Positions 14,668-26,864 of a stretch of DNA of 64,000 nucleotides are shown here, one piece after another (positions within the stretch are counted from its first letter, which is position 1; the number at the start of each line of letters is the position of its first letter). The DNA is from Leptoclinus maculatus (lineage: Eukaryota; Chordata; Actinopteri; Perciformes; Stichaeidae). The notes beneath the pieces are model-generated. The model worked only from the letters and a program-made list of their open reading frames with translations. It was not told the origin of the DNA and ran no database searches. The position numbers and the translations under genes are program-made. The stretch lies in assembly GCA_032191485.1 (NCBI GenBank), contig JAVDOI010000007.1, forward strand, positions 27,292,447 to 27,356,446, in the 5' to 3' direction.

Positions 14668-17600
14668 GGGGGGGGGGTGATCAGCGGGAGTCATTACTAA
14701 CTCACCTTAACAAGAGGCTAATGCTGGTAAACAATGGCTGGGACAATGCTGGGATTATGCTAATGTCCCCCAGACAAGAGTTTAGTTTAGATTAAAGCCG
14801 AGCTCAGCCACTAAAGATTCATTTAAGGTTATACGTTTAAACTCCAGCTGCTCCTCTTTACTGCCTCTAACGATTATTATTCTTTCACACAGATTATCTA
14901 AAGATTACCTCATCACCGTTTGGTAATTATTCGTCCTTTGGTTTTTACCACCAACAGTCAAGTCTCACAACTAAAGATACACGCAGAGGAACTGGCAGCC
15001 GAGTAGCACGGCAGTTCGTGAAATAGTCACAAAATGTAATCTATTGGTTTTGTTTACATGGACACAAATTGTCTGCTCAGGATGAAGATATTTGCCAATT
15101 TGAAAATCAATTAGGATCCTTATTCGTGGTGGACACACAAATTAAATGCATCCACGTGACTAAGCAGCAGTCGGAGCAAGTGATTCCAAAAAGACGACTA
15201 TCGGTGGATGAGTCCTTGAGACAAGACTTTCAACCAGAAGACGGTGTTCGACACTGTGTTATGGTTTTATGGTAGTGGTTTTGTTGCCTAAACCTAACTG
15301 TTGGTTTTGTTACCTAAACCTAACTGGTGGTTTTGTTGCCTAAACCTAACTGTTGGTTTTGTTACCTAAACCTAACTGGTGGTTTTGTTGCCTAAACCTA
15401 ACTGTTGGTTTTGTTACCTAAACCTAACTGGTGGTTTTGTTGCCTAAACCTAACTGTTGGTTTTGTTACCTAAATCTAACTGGTGGTTTTGTTGCCTAAA
15501 CCTAACTGTTGGTTTTGTTGCCTGAACCTAACTGTTGGTTTTGTTGCCTAAACCTAACTGGTGGTTTTGTTGCCTGAACCTAACTGGTGGTTTTGTTGCC
15601 TAAACCTAACTGGTGGTTTTGTTGCCTGAACCTAACTGTTGGTTTTGTTGCCTAAACCTAACTGGTGGTTTTGTTGCCTGAACCTAACTGGTGGTTTTGT
15701 TGCCTAAACCTAACTGGTGGTTTTGTTGCCTAAACCTAACTGGTGGTTTTGTTGCCTAAACCTAACTGGTGGTTTTGTTGCCTAAACCTAACTGGTGGTT
15801 TTGTTGCCTGAACCTAACTGTTGGTTTTGTTGCCTAAACCTAACTGGTGGTTTTGTTGCCTGAACCTAACTGGTGGTTTTGTTGCCTAAACCTAACTGGT
15901 GGTTTTGTTGCCTAAACCTAACTGGTGGTTTTGTTGCCTAAACCTAACTGGTGGTTTTGTTGACTAACCTAACTGGTGGTTTTGTTGCCTAAACCTAACT
16001 GGTGGTTTTGTTGCCTAAACCTAACTGGTGGTTTTGTTGCCTAAACCTAACCGGTGGTTTTGTTGCCTAAACCTAACTGTTGGTTTTGTTGCCTAAACCT
16101 AACCGGTGGTTTTGTTGCCTAAACCTAACCGGTGGTTTTGTTGCCTAAACCTAACCGGTGGTTTTGTTGCCTAAACCTAACCGGTGGTTTTGTTGCCTAA
16201 ACCTAACTGTTGGTTTTGTTGCCTAAACCTAACTGTTGGTTTTGTTGTTTGAATTCACCCAAGACACACCGAGACCACATCCGGAGGTGGTGTGAGCCGC
16301 ATATGGCCACATTCTTTTAGCAGTGTGTGCAGTGTGAATAAAGGACATTTAACCACTAGTATTTAGGGTTGGTAATCTTGAGTAACTAGTAAGAGTACGC
16401 TAGATTTAAAAAAAATGATCCGACCTAAAAACTCAGCCCAGTGTTGCCAACTCTTCTCCAATGAACGTAGCTCGCAGCACTAGCCACAAAAGTTGCTAAA
16501 TCTAGTAAAGAAAGTCGCCATGTTGTCCCTTCAGACCTCCCTCCAAAGCCACTCCCCCAAAAAGGTTAAAAAACAAGTTTCTTTCCGGCATTTTTATGCA
16601 GAACTTTCATTGACAGTTATTGTCCTCCGGTTTCTACCCGAAGCAGCTAAAGCATGAATAAACTTTATGTGTCGACACTCGCAGCACTCTGTTGAAGAAG
16701 AGATCACGGTCTTGGTTAAATACTACCAGACATGATGTGTTGACTCTCATTAGCGTCTAATTGAAGCCGTGATCTTTCTCTCACCCGAACCGACTTCGCT
16801 TTTGTTGCCTCAACTTTACTGAACAATATCCAGGCAGCAAATGATGTTTCTCTCAAAACGCATCAGGCGAAACAAAATATTTAAGTTTAAGCGCAATGTT
16901 CATGAGTCAGAGTTTCCCATTCAGATGGAGCTCTGACCCACGTTTGACCCACATCGCTGTCAACCTGAAAGTCTTATTACTAATTCAGTGTCTGAAAAAG
17001 ACTTCAAAATAAAAAAATAATCTAATTTTCTCCGTGTTTTTATTAATAAATGTCGTATAAATGAGTCTGTGAGTGACGTGTGAACAAACCCCTCTGTGTT
17101 AACCTTCAGAACATAGAGGAATGAACGTGTAACGTTTGGTGTATGTAAGAGCTGCTGAAGTGGAGATTTATGGATCAGAGTCTGAGAACAAACTCATTTA
17201 GAGAAAACGTCCTTTAAAGAGACGTTTAGTTCAATTACAGACATTTAGAGACTCTACAGGTGAAGAGGGTCAACACATGAACTCATAGATATCACCATGA
17301 AACTTCACCACTTCATCACTCACATTAAGAGGAGGATTTATTGTATTACAAGTTTACTGACATGTTATGTTTAAATATGCAAATGAGGCGTTATCTAATG
17401 GTAACGTTTGGTTACAAAGTAGTAAAATAAACACCTATTTATATATTTTGGATTTTTCTTGTTTCATTTATTTTGGTTTTCTCTCCTCTAGTCTGAAAGT
17501 TATGGAATTTTATTCTTTAAGGACTATTAAAAAGGTCTTTTATTTATTGCACTGACCCCCTTAATAATAATGATATTTATTTCCAGCTTTTTTTCTGTTT

Positions 17601-17844
17601 AATCTCCTTAAATAGTTTCATAAATGTCACACATGGATGTTCATACATCACGTGTGTCATTCTCTCTGTCAGTAAACCGGTGCTCCTCTGGAAACACCTG
17701 ACAGCATCACGTTCATCCACAACAATGCAGGTCTTCTTCAACATATTCTGCTCTTTCACATGTTTTTCATGGAAATGAACATCACAAACTCGTGACTTTT
17801 ACTGGAAGTATGAACTGAATCTTCAAACAACTGCTTGATAATAC

Positions 17845-17887
<43 letters not shown>

Positions 17888-20800
17888 TGAACATCTGCCT
17901 GTGGGTTTTTGTCCAATAAATGGCTGACCCATGCGACCGCGTGCTTTTGTTTATTTAGTTCTGTTCACTTGTCAATTAGCGACGTGAAAACCTCGTGAAC
18001 CTCCTCGTCTGCGCTCAGACGGAGCCCGAGGTGAGAAACGCTTCCTTCATCAGTGTAATTAGATGAAAGGAGGCAGCCATCTGTTGACGCTGACTGATGT
18101 CTTGCTGCCGCTGCTTCCATCTTCCTATTCTTCTTATCATTATTTTTTTCACCCCCACGCACAGTTGTCCTTGACATTTCTAAATGTGCTGACCGCCCAC
18201 GTTTTTACATCCGCAGGTACTGCTTTCCCTTTGGACGACCAGATGGGGCCCTGAAGGCGACGCTCTCCCTGCAGGAACGGGTACGGCAACGCATGTTAAA
18301 CTTCCTGTTAGCAGAGCCAATAATTATCTAATTATCTCGGAATGATGCTGAAAGAAAAACCTGCGACGTCACTCTACATGACAAGGAATCGACGTATTTA
18401 GGTTATTGATGAGACGTTCTATTGAGCTACACATATTCACCATTAACTAGGTGCTTATTAGCATGCATATTAGTGGCACGTTGGCTACTTATTACTCTTT
18501 ATAAAGCACTTATTAAGGCTTTATTCTGCATGATTGTACAACTACTAGGCCATTGACTAAGATTTAACTAATTACTGCTTATTAGGAAGTTGTACATGAA
18601 TTACTATCTTAATGCTTTATATGACCTTTAAAGATACGTTAACATTTGTACTAATAGATCTCACCATGAAACCTTCCCGTTGATTAATGGCATTAAGGCA
18701 ATTCTGTTTTGTATTACAAGTTTTCTGAAATGTTATGTTTAAATATGCAAATGAGGCATTTTCATACCCAGAAGATAAATGTTTGTTTTGTTGACGTATT
18801 GGAGTAAAAGGTGTTCACAGAGGGACTTTGAGATATCTCTTTCTATCAGGCTATGAATGATATCTGAACAAACCCCTCTGATGTGGCCGTTGTTCGTGTT
18901 GTTTCAGGTGCTGATGAAGGACATCACCACGCCGGTTCCTCAGGAGGAGATGAAGAAACTGGTGCAGAGATGTTTGGAGAACGCAGCTCAAATCAACTAC
19001 AGTCAGCTGATGGAGTACGCTCAGATTAAAGGTGAGAGCTTAGAGAGCTTTAACCGTTCAGATGAGTCCACATCAGTGTTTCAGTAGGTGTGTTTCTATT
19101 ACTGTGAGGAAACCCCAGAAGAAGATGTGATGAATCCAGTTTTTAAAATGCTTCATCTACTGTGGACACGCTGGTACTCACCGCCCTTCTATCTAGATCA
19201 GAGCTACTATGAGGAACTTGTATTGTGTGTTGCTTCTGTTGGTCCCTGTGGACTAAAGTGGTTTCTGAGCACCAGAGTCCCTTTAGAAAAGCTCTCATTT
19301 TACTGCAGCAGGGTCTGACAGTCTGCCCCTCTCAGTCCTGGTTCTGGTTCTCCCGGGCCTCCCTTTCCTCCCGCTGCTGCCGGGAGCTGAGCTCTCCTCC
19401 TCCCTCCGGAGCTCCGACTGCAGGTCCAAGGCTGCAGGTGAAGCCGGATCTGGGTCTGTCCACGGTGGACCGGTCTCTGCTGGAGGATCTGGGTCTGTCC
19501 ACGGTGGACCGGTCTCTACTGGAGGATCTGGGTCTGTCCACGGTGGACCGGTCTCTGCTGGAGGATCTGGGTCTGTCCACGGTGGACCGGTCTCTGCTGG
19601 AGGATCTGGGTCTGTCCACGGTGGACCGGTCTCTGCTGGAGTCTGAGCTGAAGGAGTTTCTGGTGAACCTGCATGAGTTCATCTGGTTTCACCAGAATCC
19701 GACCCGGTGGCTCCGATGACATCATCAAGAATAACTCTATAGAAACAGACCATCTTCTCTCTGATGGTCTCTGTACTGATGGAGGTCTGATAGAGGATCA
19801 GGACTACACTGAGACTGGTTCAGGACCAGTTAAACGTTCCTCACAGTAACATTAGACTAAAGTGCAGCGGTCCACAATGTCCAGACAGAGGACTCAGTCA
19901 TGTTTGTCCTGAGGTTGCTAGAATTAATTCATGGGTTCATCCTCCGAGGAGCAGGAAATCAGCAGCATTCACCGGTGAATGGTGAGGTTTAATCGAGCAT
20001 TAAACCTTCAGCTGAGTCCCGTTTGTCATGTGTATTCTGATCGAGTGTTTTATATTTCTACCCCGGGTGTTTCCTGCTGTGTTCGGACCTTCAGCGGATC
20101 TTCAGGCAGCTCCGGAGAAGAGACTGGAGGACATGATACGACTGGGAGAGCTCTGCATCGAAGTCCTGCAGCAGAACGAGGAACATCACTCCGAGGTATT
20201 TGATTTATTTCTATCGACTCCGTTTGTTTCACGCTGAAGGAGAAAATATCTCAAGAACTCAAGAACGGTGTTTTTACTCCAACCTGAAAGCCTCATGTTG
20301 TGACAGCATCATATAATAAACGTTTAGAGTTATTGTTTGAAAGCTACACTTCAGGAACTGTTCACTGGGAGCCTCCATTGTTGATTTTCTCTACTTTTAT
20401 TTTAGAGAAATAATTAAATGTTTTGTGAAGGCTGCCAAATCACAGCACCCAGCTCCCCCCCCCCCACATTCACACCCAAGTGTTTCATGGGTTGGTCTCA
20501 CTGCTTCCTTCTCTCTACACTTTTTATATCGAGGATTATATAGTGAGCTCATCGCCAAAATGAAAAGACACGCGGGTCACTGCTCGGGTCCTTTTCTCTG
20601 CGCCGTTAATTACGTGAGATATTTTGTTGAGTGGCCTCTTATCTAAATGCTCCGAGTGAATTTAAGTTCCCCCTGCTGAACAGCGATGCCGCGTATAGAT
20701 CTAGGGCTTTTATTGTGAAAGGATAGGATGGGAGTAAAGCGGTATGCGCTGCCAAATTAGTTTATACAAAGTACTTCGTGGCTGTTTTTGTGTTGTGATG

Positions 20801-23800
20801 CTCTGCTCACAATAAATATATTATCTCGTCCATCTTCATCAGAGCAATGCATTGTGGGACATTTTGAGTCCACTAAATATTGTCACCGTAGATTCAGACA
20901 ACACTACAAAATGGTAAAGTCCACTGTATAGCGAGTAGTGACCGATTTCGCACTTTTGTTCAGCAGTTATGATAAAATATGCACTTCTGTTTTCAACACC
21001 TGGTGAAAACCTGCTCTGAAACATGAATCATAATACATCTGCTGAGTGATCTGGATGGAATAACTTTTATATGAATATCAGAGTTTAGCTGACCCGCGTC
21101 GTATTTATTACAACGGCTTAAACTTCGATTTCATCTTCAGCAGGAACTCTGTTGTCTTTTTCTTTTCTTCTTTCCCGTCTGAGTGACGGCAGCAGTCACT
21201 TGATCACTTCATTAACGTTCTTGATCACTTTTCGCAGCACTGTCCATTTCCCTCTGTTGGCAGTGAAAACGACGCCCACGGCCCGAACACACGGGTGTAA
21301 AACTGATCAATCACAGGTGTTGAGACGTGGCGGTTTTGATCGGCCCTAAGTGGCAGCGTGGCGCTCAGGCATCTGTTTCTGATCTATTTATAACGGTTAT
21401 CTGCCGCTGCCATGGTGACTGGTGGATCTGTGCTCCGGGCTTCAGACGTGATGTTGACTACAAGTTAGAGGCTTTTTTTTTTCTGTGCCGCCGCCGCCGC
21501 AAGCTGTCACAATTAAATTTTAGAGATGAATCATAATTGTTTTACTTATGTTATGTTTATTATCGTCCTTCGCGGTGTCTTCACTGTCGAGACATGTTTA
21601 AATATTCACACACAAACGTTTTAAAAGTTTAGCTGCCCGACAAAAGACGTGTCCTGCTGCTCTGGAAAGTTGTTTGGAGCTTTGGAGGTTTTTTACATTT
21701 GCACAAAGTTACTTATTGGAACGTGATTGGCTCCAAACTAGTTGTGATGTCATACAATCTGGCATGTCCACGTGTTGAACTTTCCTCCTTCAGCTGGTGG
21801 ATTAGATTTTACATTTTTGGTAATTGGATATTCATTTGTGTTTTAACACTCTCGAGATTACAAACACGCATAAAACACACCAACAATGCTTCTCATTCAA
21901 TAACAAATAAAAAATACAAAAAAGTCAACTGTAGAAAAACCCAAATCCTCCTCAGATCACAGCGATCCCTCAAGACTGCAGGATGAGCAACCCCCATTCC
22001 CCCACCTGAAACGTTGATGACTACCGCAGCTGAAACACCACTGGGAAGACATTTTTGAGCGGAGTGGGACTTTAATCAGAAAGTCAGTCTCTAAATCGCT
22101 TCACTAGAGACTGAAGACCATCTCCCTGGCTTGTTAAAAACTGTGTAGAAACAGTTATAGAGTTTACAAAAAACATACATTAGAAACAAGTCGAAGCGCT
22201 TCATATTAGCGCAGTGACATCCTGAAGTTGTGTGCTTGTAAAACTGTTGTTGCTACAGCTGCTCTGCTAACGTGCTAACGTGCTAACGTGCTCTGCTGGC
22301 CAAAGTTTAACTCTCTCTAAGCCCCCCCGAAGAAAACCACTGCAGACATTTTGAAAATCACATTGAAGTTGTTCTAATTCATCCGACGCTCCTTTCTGTT
22401 TCTGTTTTGTATTCCACCGTGGGAAGGGAAGAGAGGTGAGTTTTTTCGTATTAGTGTTTCAGTCATCCGCCGCCCGTGTTTGTGTTGTATTGCTGCCGAT
22501 TTGTGGGATCCAGAGCTCCATCAGACCGTGTTCTCCGTGCGTCACTGCCAACCGTCTTTTTGCTGCTGTTGTGTGTGAATTAACGTGTTTCATGGCCACA
22601 GGATTGATAAAAGGTCTGACTCTTCTTACTCAAAAACCTAAACGCGTTTTTAAAGAAACGTGTTGAAGGATTTCTTGTGGTACTAAAAATCACGACTGAA
22701 TTATGTCGTTTTTATTGGGAAAGACATAATTTCTAAACAGAACTGTATTATTAATAGAGCAATTATTATAATTGTCCCACTTTGTTAAAGCCTTTATTGC
22801 TCTTCAAAGTACACTTAACACAACTTTTTCCTCACTTCTTCCTTTTCCTTTTCCGTTCCTCCCTTCTTCGGTCTCTTCTTCCCTACTCTCTTCCAATCCT
22901 TCCTTGTTCATTTTAGTTACTTCTTTAATGTTCTCTCCCTTCTCTCTCTTTCTTACTATTGTCCTTTCTTTCCTCTGCTCTTTCTTGATTTCTTCCAGTC
23001 CTCCTTTGTTTACTCTTTTACCCTACTTCTCTTTCATTCATACTTAATTGCCTTTCCTAACCTTTTTCTGTTTTACTTCTCCTCTTCTTCACATCTTTGT
23101 TCCATTCATCTCTTTCTCTAATAGTCCTTTATTCCTCTGTCGTCCTTGCATCTCCTGCTTACATGTCTCTCTTCTCTCTGACTCCTCTGCTTCTTTCTCG
23201 TCTCCGAGTCTTTCTTGATGGACCGATCTTTACAATCAGCCGTTATTGAAACCGATGCCTTGAGAATAAAGAGTAGTGAGTGTTGGAGAATCGTCAGACT
23301 GGTTTAATGCCGTTTGTTGTCAGTAAAAGGAAACTGAAAAGGCGCGTTTGAAAAGCCCCGATGAGTACGAGCCGCCGCTGTGTCACCTTTTCTCCCCGTC
23401 TTGCATCTTACAAATGCTGACCTCCCGTGCATCAGCATGGGATTCAAGGCTGGTTGCACTTTTCTCTCAGATGTCCTTTAGTCTTCAATAGCAGCGTTCA
23501 CCTGAGCAGGCTGACCTCTGTCGGCTGGAGATCCACACAGTCGGAATGCAACAGCTCTTCTGGATGTTTTTTTCTTTTTTCCTCCTCTATTTCAGTTTAA
23601 AAGCAGCAACTAAAGACTTCTGGCATCTGCCTTTATTTATTTAGATTCCTGCAGCTTTTAACAGGTCAGGTTTCTTAATCAGATCGGGACGTTTTGGACC
23701 TTTACGAGACATTAGACACACAGTAACACACGGTGCTTATGAAAAGGATGCACTCCCCTGAGATGTGATTTGAATTAATTAAATATCTAAAATACAAAAT

Positions 23801-24536
23801 GCAATTATTCACCCCAGTTAATAGGACACACTCGTGGAGCCATTTAATTAGTTAAATGGCGATCACCTGTGTGTAGTCCAGGTGTTCTAATTGACTGTTG
23901 TATGAATATGTCTAAATCTGGAAAAGTCCAGCTTTTGGTGGTAAAACCACTCTGAAGACGAAGGAACACAATAATGGGTGATTTAAGAGCTTCAGGAGAT
24001 GGAAAGTCACCGAACATCTATTTGAGGTAAAGGTGCTCAATACGGAAGAGCAAGAGGTCAGCAGCAGCAGTAGTAGTAGTAGTAGTGGTAGTGGTGGTAG
24101 TGGTAGTGGTGGTAGTGGTAGTGGTAGTGGTAGTGGTAGTGGTGGTGGTGGTGGTGGTGGTGGCGGCGGCGGCGGCAGCAGTAGTAGTAGTAGCAGCAGT
24201 AGCAGCAGCAGTAGTGGTAGCAGCAGTAGTGGTAGCAGCAGCAGTAGTGGTAGCAGCAGCAGTAGTGGTAGCAGCAGCAGTAGCAGCAGCAGTAGTAGTA
24301 GCAGCAGTAGTGGTAGCAGCAGCAGTAGTGGTAGCAGCAGCAGCAACAATAGTACTAGTAGAAGTAGCAGCTACAGTAGAAGTAGCAGCTACAGTAGAAG
24401 TAGCAGCTACAGTAGTAGTAGCAGCTACAGTAGTAGTAGCAGCTACAGTAGTAGTAGCAGCTACAGTAGTAGTAGCAGCAGCAGCAGCAGTAGTAGTAGC
24501 GGCGGCAGCAGCAGCAGTAGCAGCAGCAGTAGTAGT

Positions 24537-24568
<32 letters not shown>

Positions 24569-24623
24569 CAGCAGTAGCAGCAGCAGCAGTAGTAGTAGCA
24601 GCAGCAGCAGCAGCAGTAGTAGT

Positions 24624-24655
<32 letters not shown>

Positions 24656-24686
24656 CAGCAGTAGCAGCAGCAGTAGTAGTAGTAGT

Positions 24687-24718
<32 letters not shown>

Positions 24719-24752
24719 CAGCAGCAGCAGCAGTAGCAGCAGCAGTAGTAGT

Positions 24753-24787
<35 letters not shown>

Positions 24788-24827
24788 CAGTAGCAGCAGC
24801 AGCAGCAGTAGCAGCAGCAGTAGTAGT

Positions 24828-24859
<32 letters not shown>

Positions 24860-26829
24860 CAGCAGTAGCAGCAGCAGCAGTAGTAGTAGCAGCAGTAGCA
24901 GCAGCAGCAGCAGTAGTAGCGGCGGCGGCAGCAGCAGCAGTAGTAGCAGTAGCAGTAGCAGCAGTAGTAGTAGCAGCAGCAGCAGCAGCAGTAGTAGTAG
25001 CAGCAGTAGTAGTAGCAGCAGCAACAACAGCAGTACTAGTAGAAGTAGCAGCTACAGTAGTAGTAGCAACAACAGCAGCAGTAGTAGAAACAACAGTAGT
25101 ACTAATAGAAGTAGTAGTAGCAGCTACAGCAACAACAGCAGTAGTAGAAGTAGTAGCAGCTACAACAGTAGTACTAATATAAGTAGTAGTAGTAGCAGCA
25201 GCAGAAGTAGTAGTAGTAGCAGCTACAGCAGCAGCAGAAGTAGTAGTAGTAGCAGCTACAGCAACAACAGTAGTAGAAGTAGTAGTAATAGCAGCTACAA
25301 CAGTAGTACTAATATAAGTAGTAGTAGTAGCAGCAGTAGTAGCAGCTACAGCAGCAGCAGCAGTAGTAGTAGTAGCAGCTACAGCAACAACAGTAGTAGA
25401 AGTAGTAGTAATAGCAGCTACAACAGTAGTACTAATATAAGTAGTAGTAGTAGTAGCAGCAACAGCAGCAGTAGTAGAAGTAGTAGCAGCTACAGCAGCA
25501 ACAGTAGAAGTAGTAGCAGTAATACTAGTCGTAGTAGCAGTCGTAACAGCAGTAGAAGTAGTAGTAGTAATAGTAAATAATAGTAATAATAATACGCTAG
25601 TAATAAGAATTACCTTTGTGAACTGTCGTGGTAACCGTAATAACCACTTGATTAAGGTTAAGAAAAAGTGGTCGTGGTTGGCATGTAGCATGTTGTTGGT
25701 GTTGCATGTAAACAGGTTGTGAGTTGGCCCCTGTCTTTGTACCAAAACTAAGACAACTTCCTGTCGACCTATCTCACTATTTTGTCTCCTCTGATGTCGT
25801 CTCGTCTCACATCTCTGTCTCTCAGGCTTTCTCGTGGTGGCCGGAGCTGATGGCCGAACACGCCGAGGCCTTTCTGTCTCTGTACAGAGCCGACATGGAC
25901 GGCGCTCTGCAGGTCCAGCCCGTCGACTCCTGGGACGGCTTCCCGCTGTTCCAGCTCCTCAACAACTTCCTGCGAATGGATCGTGAGTTTGACCTTTACT
26001 CTCTAGGTGACCACATGTTGTCAGACTCAGCTGTGCTTTGAGCTGAATGCCCAAAACCCGCCAGCAGGATTGAAAAGCATGTTTTCTTTAAACAATTGCC
26101 TAAACTACACCGTTTATCACAGCCAGAAGCTGTAAAAACCTTCATTAATGTCAGATTGTCATCTTTGCGACGGTCCTTGAACACATCCAGTGCGACGGAT
26201 GCTTCAGAGAAATCAAACAAAACAAAGCTTAAAATTATGATATATTTTACCGCTCAGACTCTTCTGGTCTGGAGAGGATGAGGATAATCGTGACACAGTT
26301 ATCGGCAGCACCCAGAAGAGGAATAGATCTCTTCTTTGTGTACAACATCTCTCTCCGTACTGCAATGAGCCAGGCTGCATTAGGTTTGATACACACAGCC
26401 CCAGTTCAGACAAAGTAACTTTACAGAAGCCACTCAAAACGGATAATTGACAATTAATGTAAAATGCCAATCGTTAAAGCTGTGGGTCAACTCTCTTGGT
26501 CAAAACCAGTTCACTCAGTGTGACATTAAGAAACGAGAGCAGATTGTGATCTTTAAAAACTCATCGGCCGCGCCTTCATCAGTCTGTGACCTCTTTGTTC
26601 TCTGATGCCTTGTTACAATCGTTCTCGCACATGCAACAAACTCCCGCTTGTTTCTTTTGCGGAGTGGAAATTAAGCTGATCAAGTTCACCAAAGAAGGTT
26701 TATTGTGATTTGAGGCGTCGGCCAACCGAGTGTCAGTGAATAATTTCCCGCTGCCTGTAATCACAGCTTCACTCTGCCAGTTTCTGTGGGCTCTGAACCA
26801 ACAAGTGTGTGCAGCAGTGAGATCATCCT

Positions 26830-26864
<35 letters not shown>

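Larger units (their letters stand above)
13925..18216 (+). other. cadps2 intron w2-w3 (4.3 kb)
   Basis: It holds a G15-(TG)14-G13 composite at 14599-14677, the 26-bp minisatellite at 15275-16250, a possible old repeat fragment around 16437-16530 (GTGTTGCCAACTC type), a copy of repeat family C at 17080-17420 and (TA)18 at 17849-17884. No coding signal was seen. Confidence 0.7.
18281..18907 (+). other. cadps2 intron w3-w4 (627 nt)
   Basis: This short intron is largely made of repeats: a dispersed element at about 18425-18615 and a second family C copy at about 18650-18880, which reaches almost to the w4 acceptor. Confidence 0.7.
20196..25825 (+). other. cadps2 intron w5-w6 (5.6 kb)
   Basis: It holds C12 at about 20454, a short piece of repeat family E (GGGCTTTTATTGTGAAAGG) near 20700-20735, three tandem copies of a TAACGTGC unit near 22268-22291, a polypyrimidine tract at 22780-23220, a Tc1-like remnant at 23730-24030 and the AGC/AGT array at 24058-25605. 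Confidence 0.65.

Noticed and set aside
15280..16240. Interstitial telomere (CCTAAACCTAAC looks like plant telomere repeat)
   Set aside because: The period is 26 bp, vertebrate telomeres are TTAGGG, and the core comes from a local dispersed repeat.
15275..16250. CRISPR array
   Set aside because: The repeats are directly adjacent without unique spacers, and the DNA is eukaryotic.
24018..25745. Long poly-Ser, poly-Leu and Ala/Thr open frames on both strands
   Set aside because: All come from the AGC/AGT trinucleotide array. Composition is only the repeat and every open frame is repeat translated in a different register.
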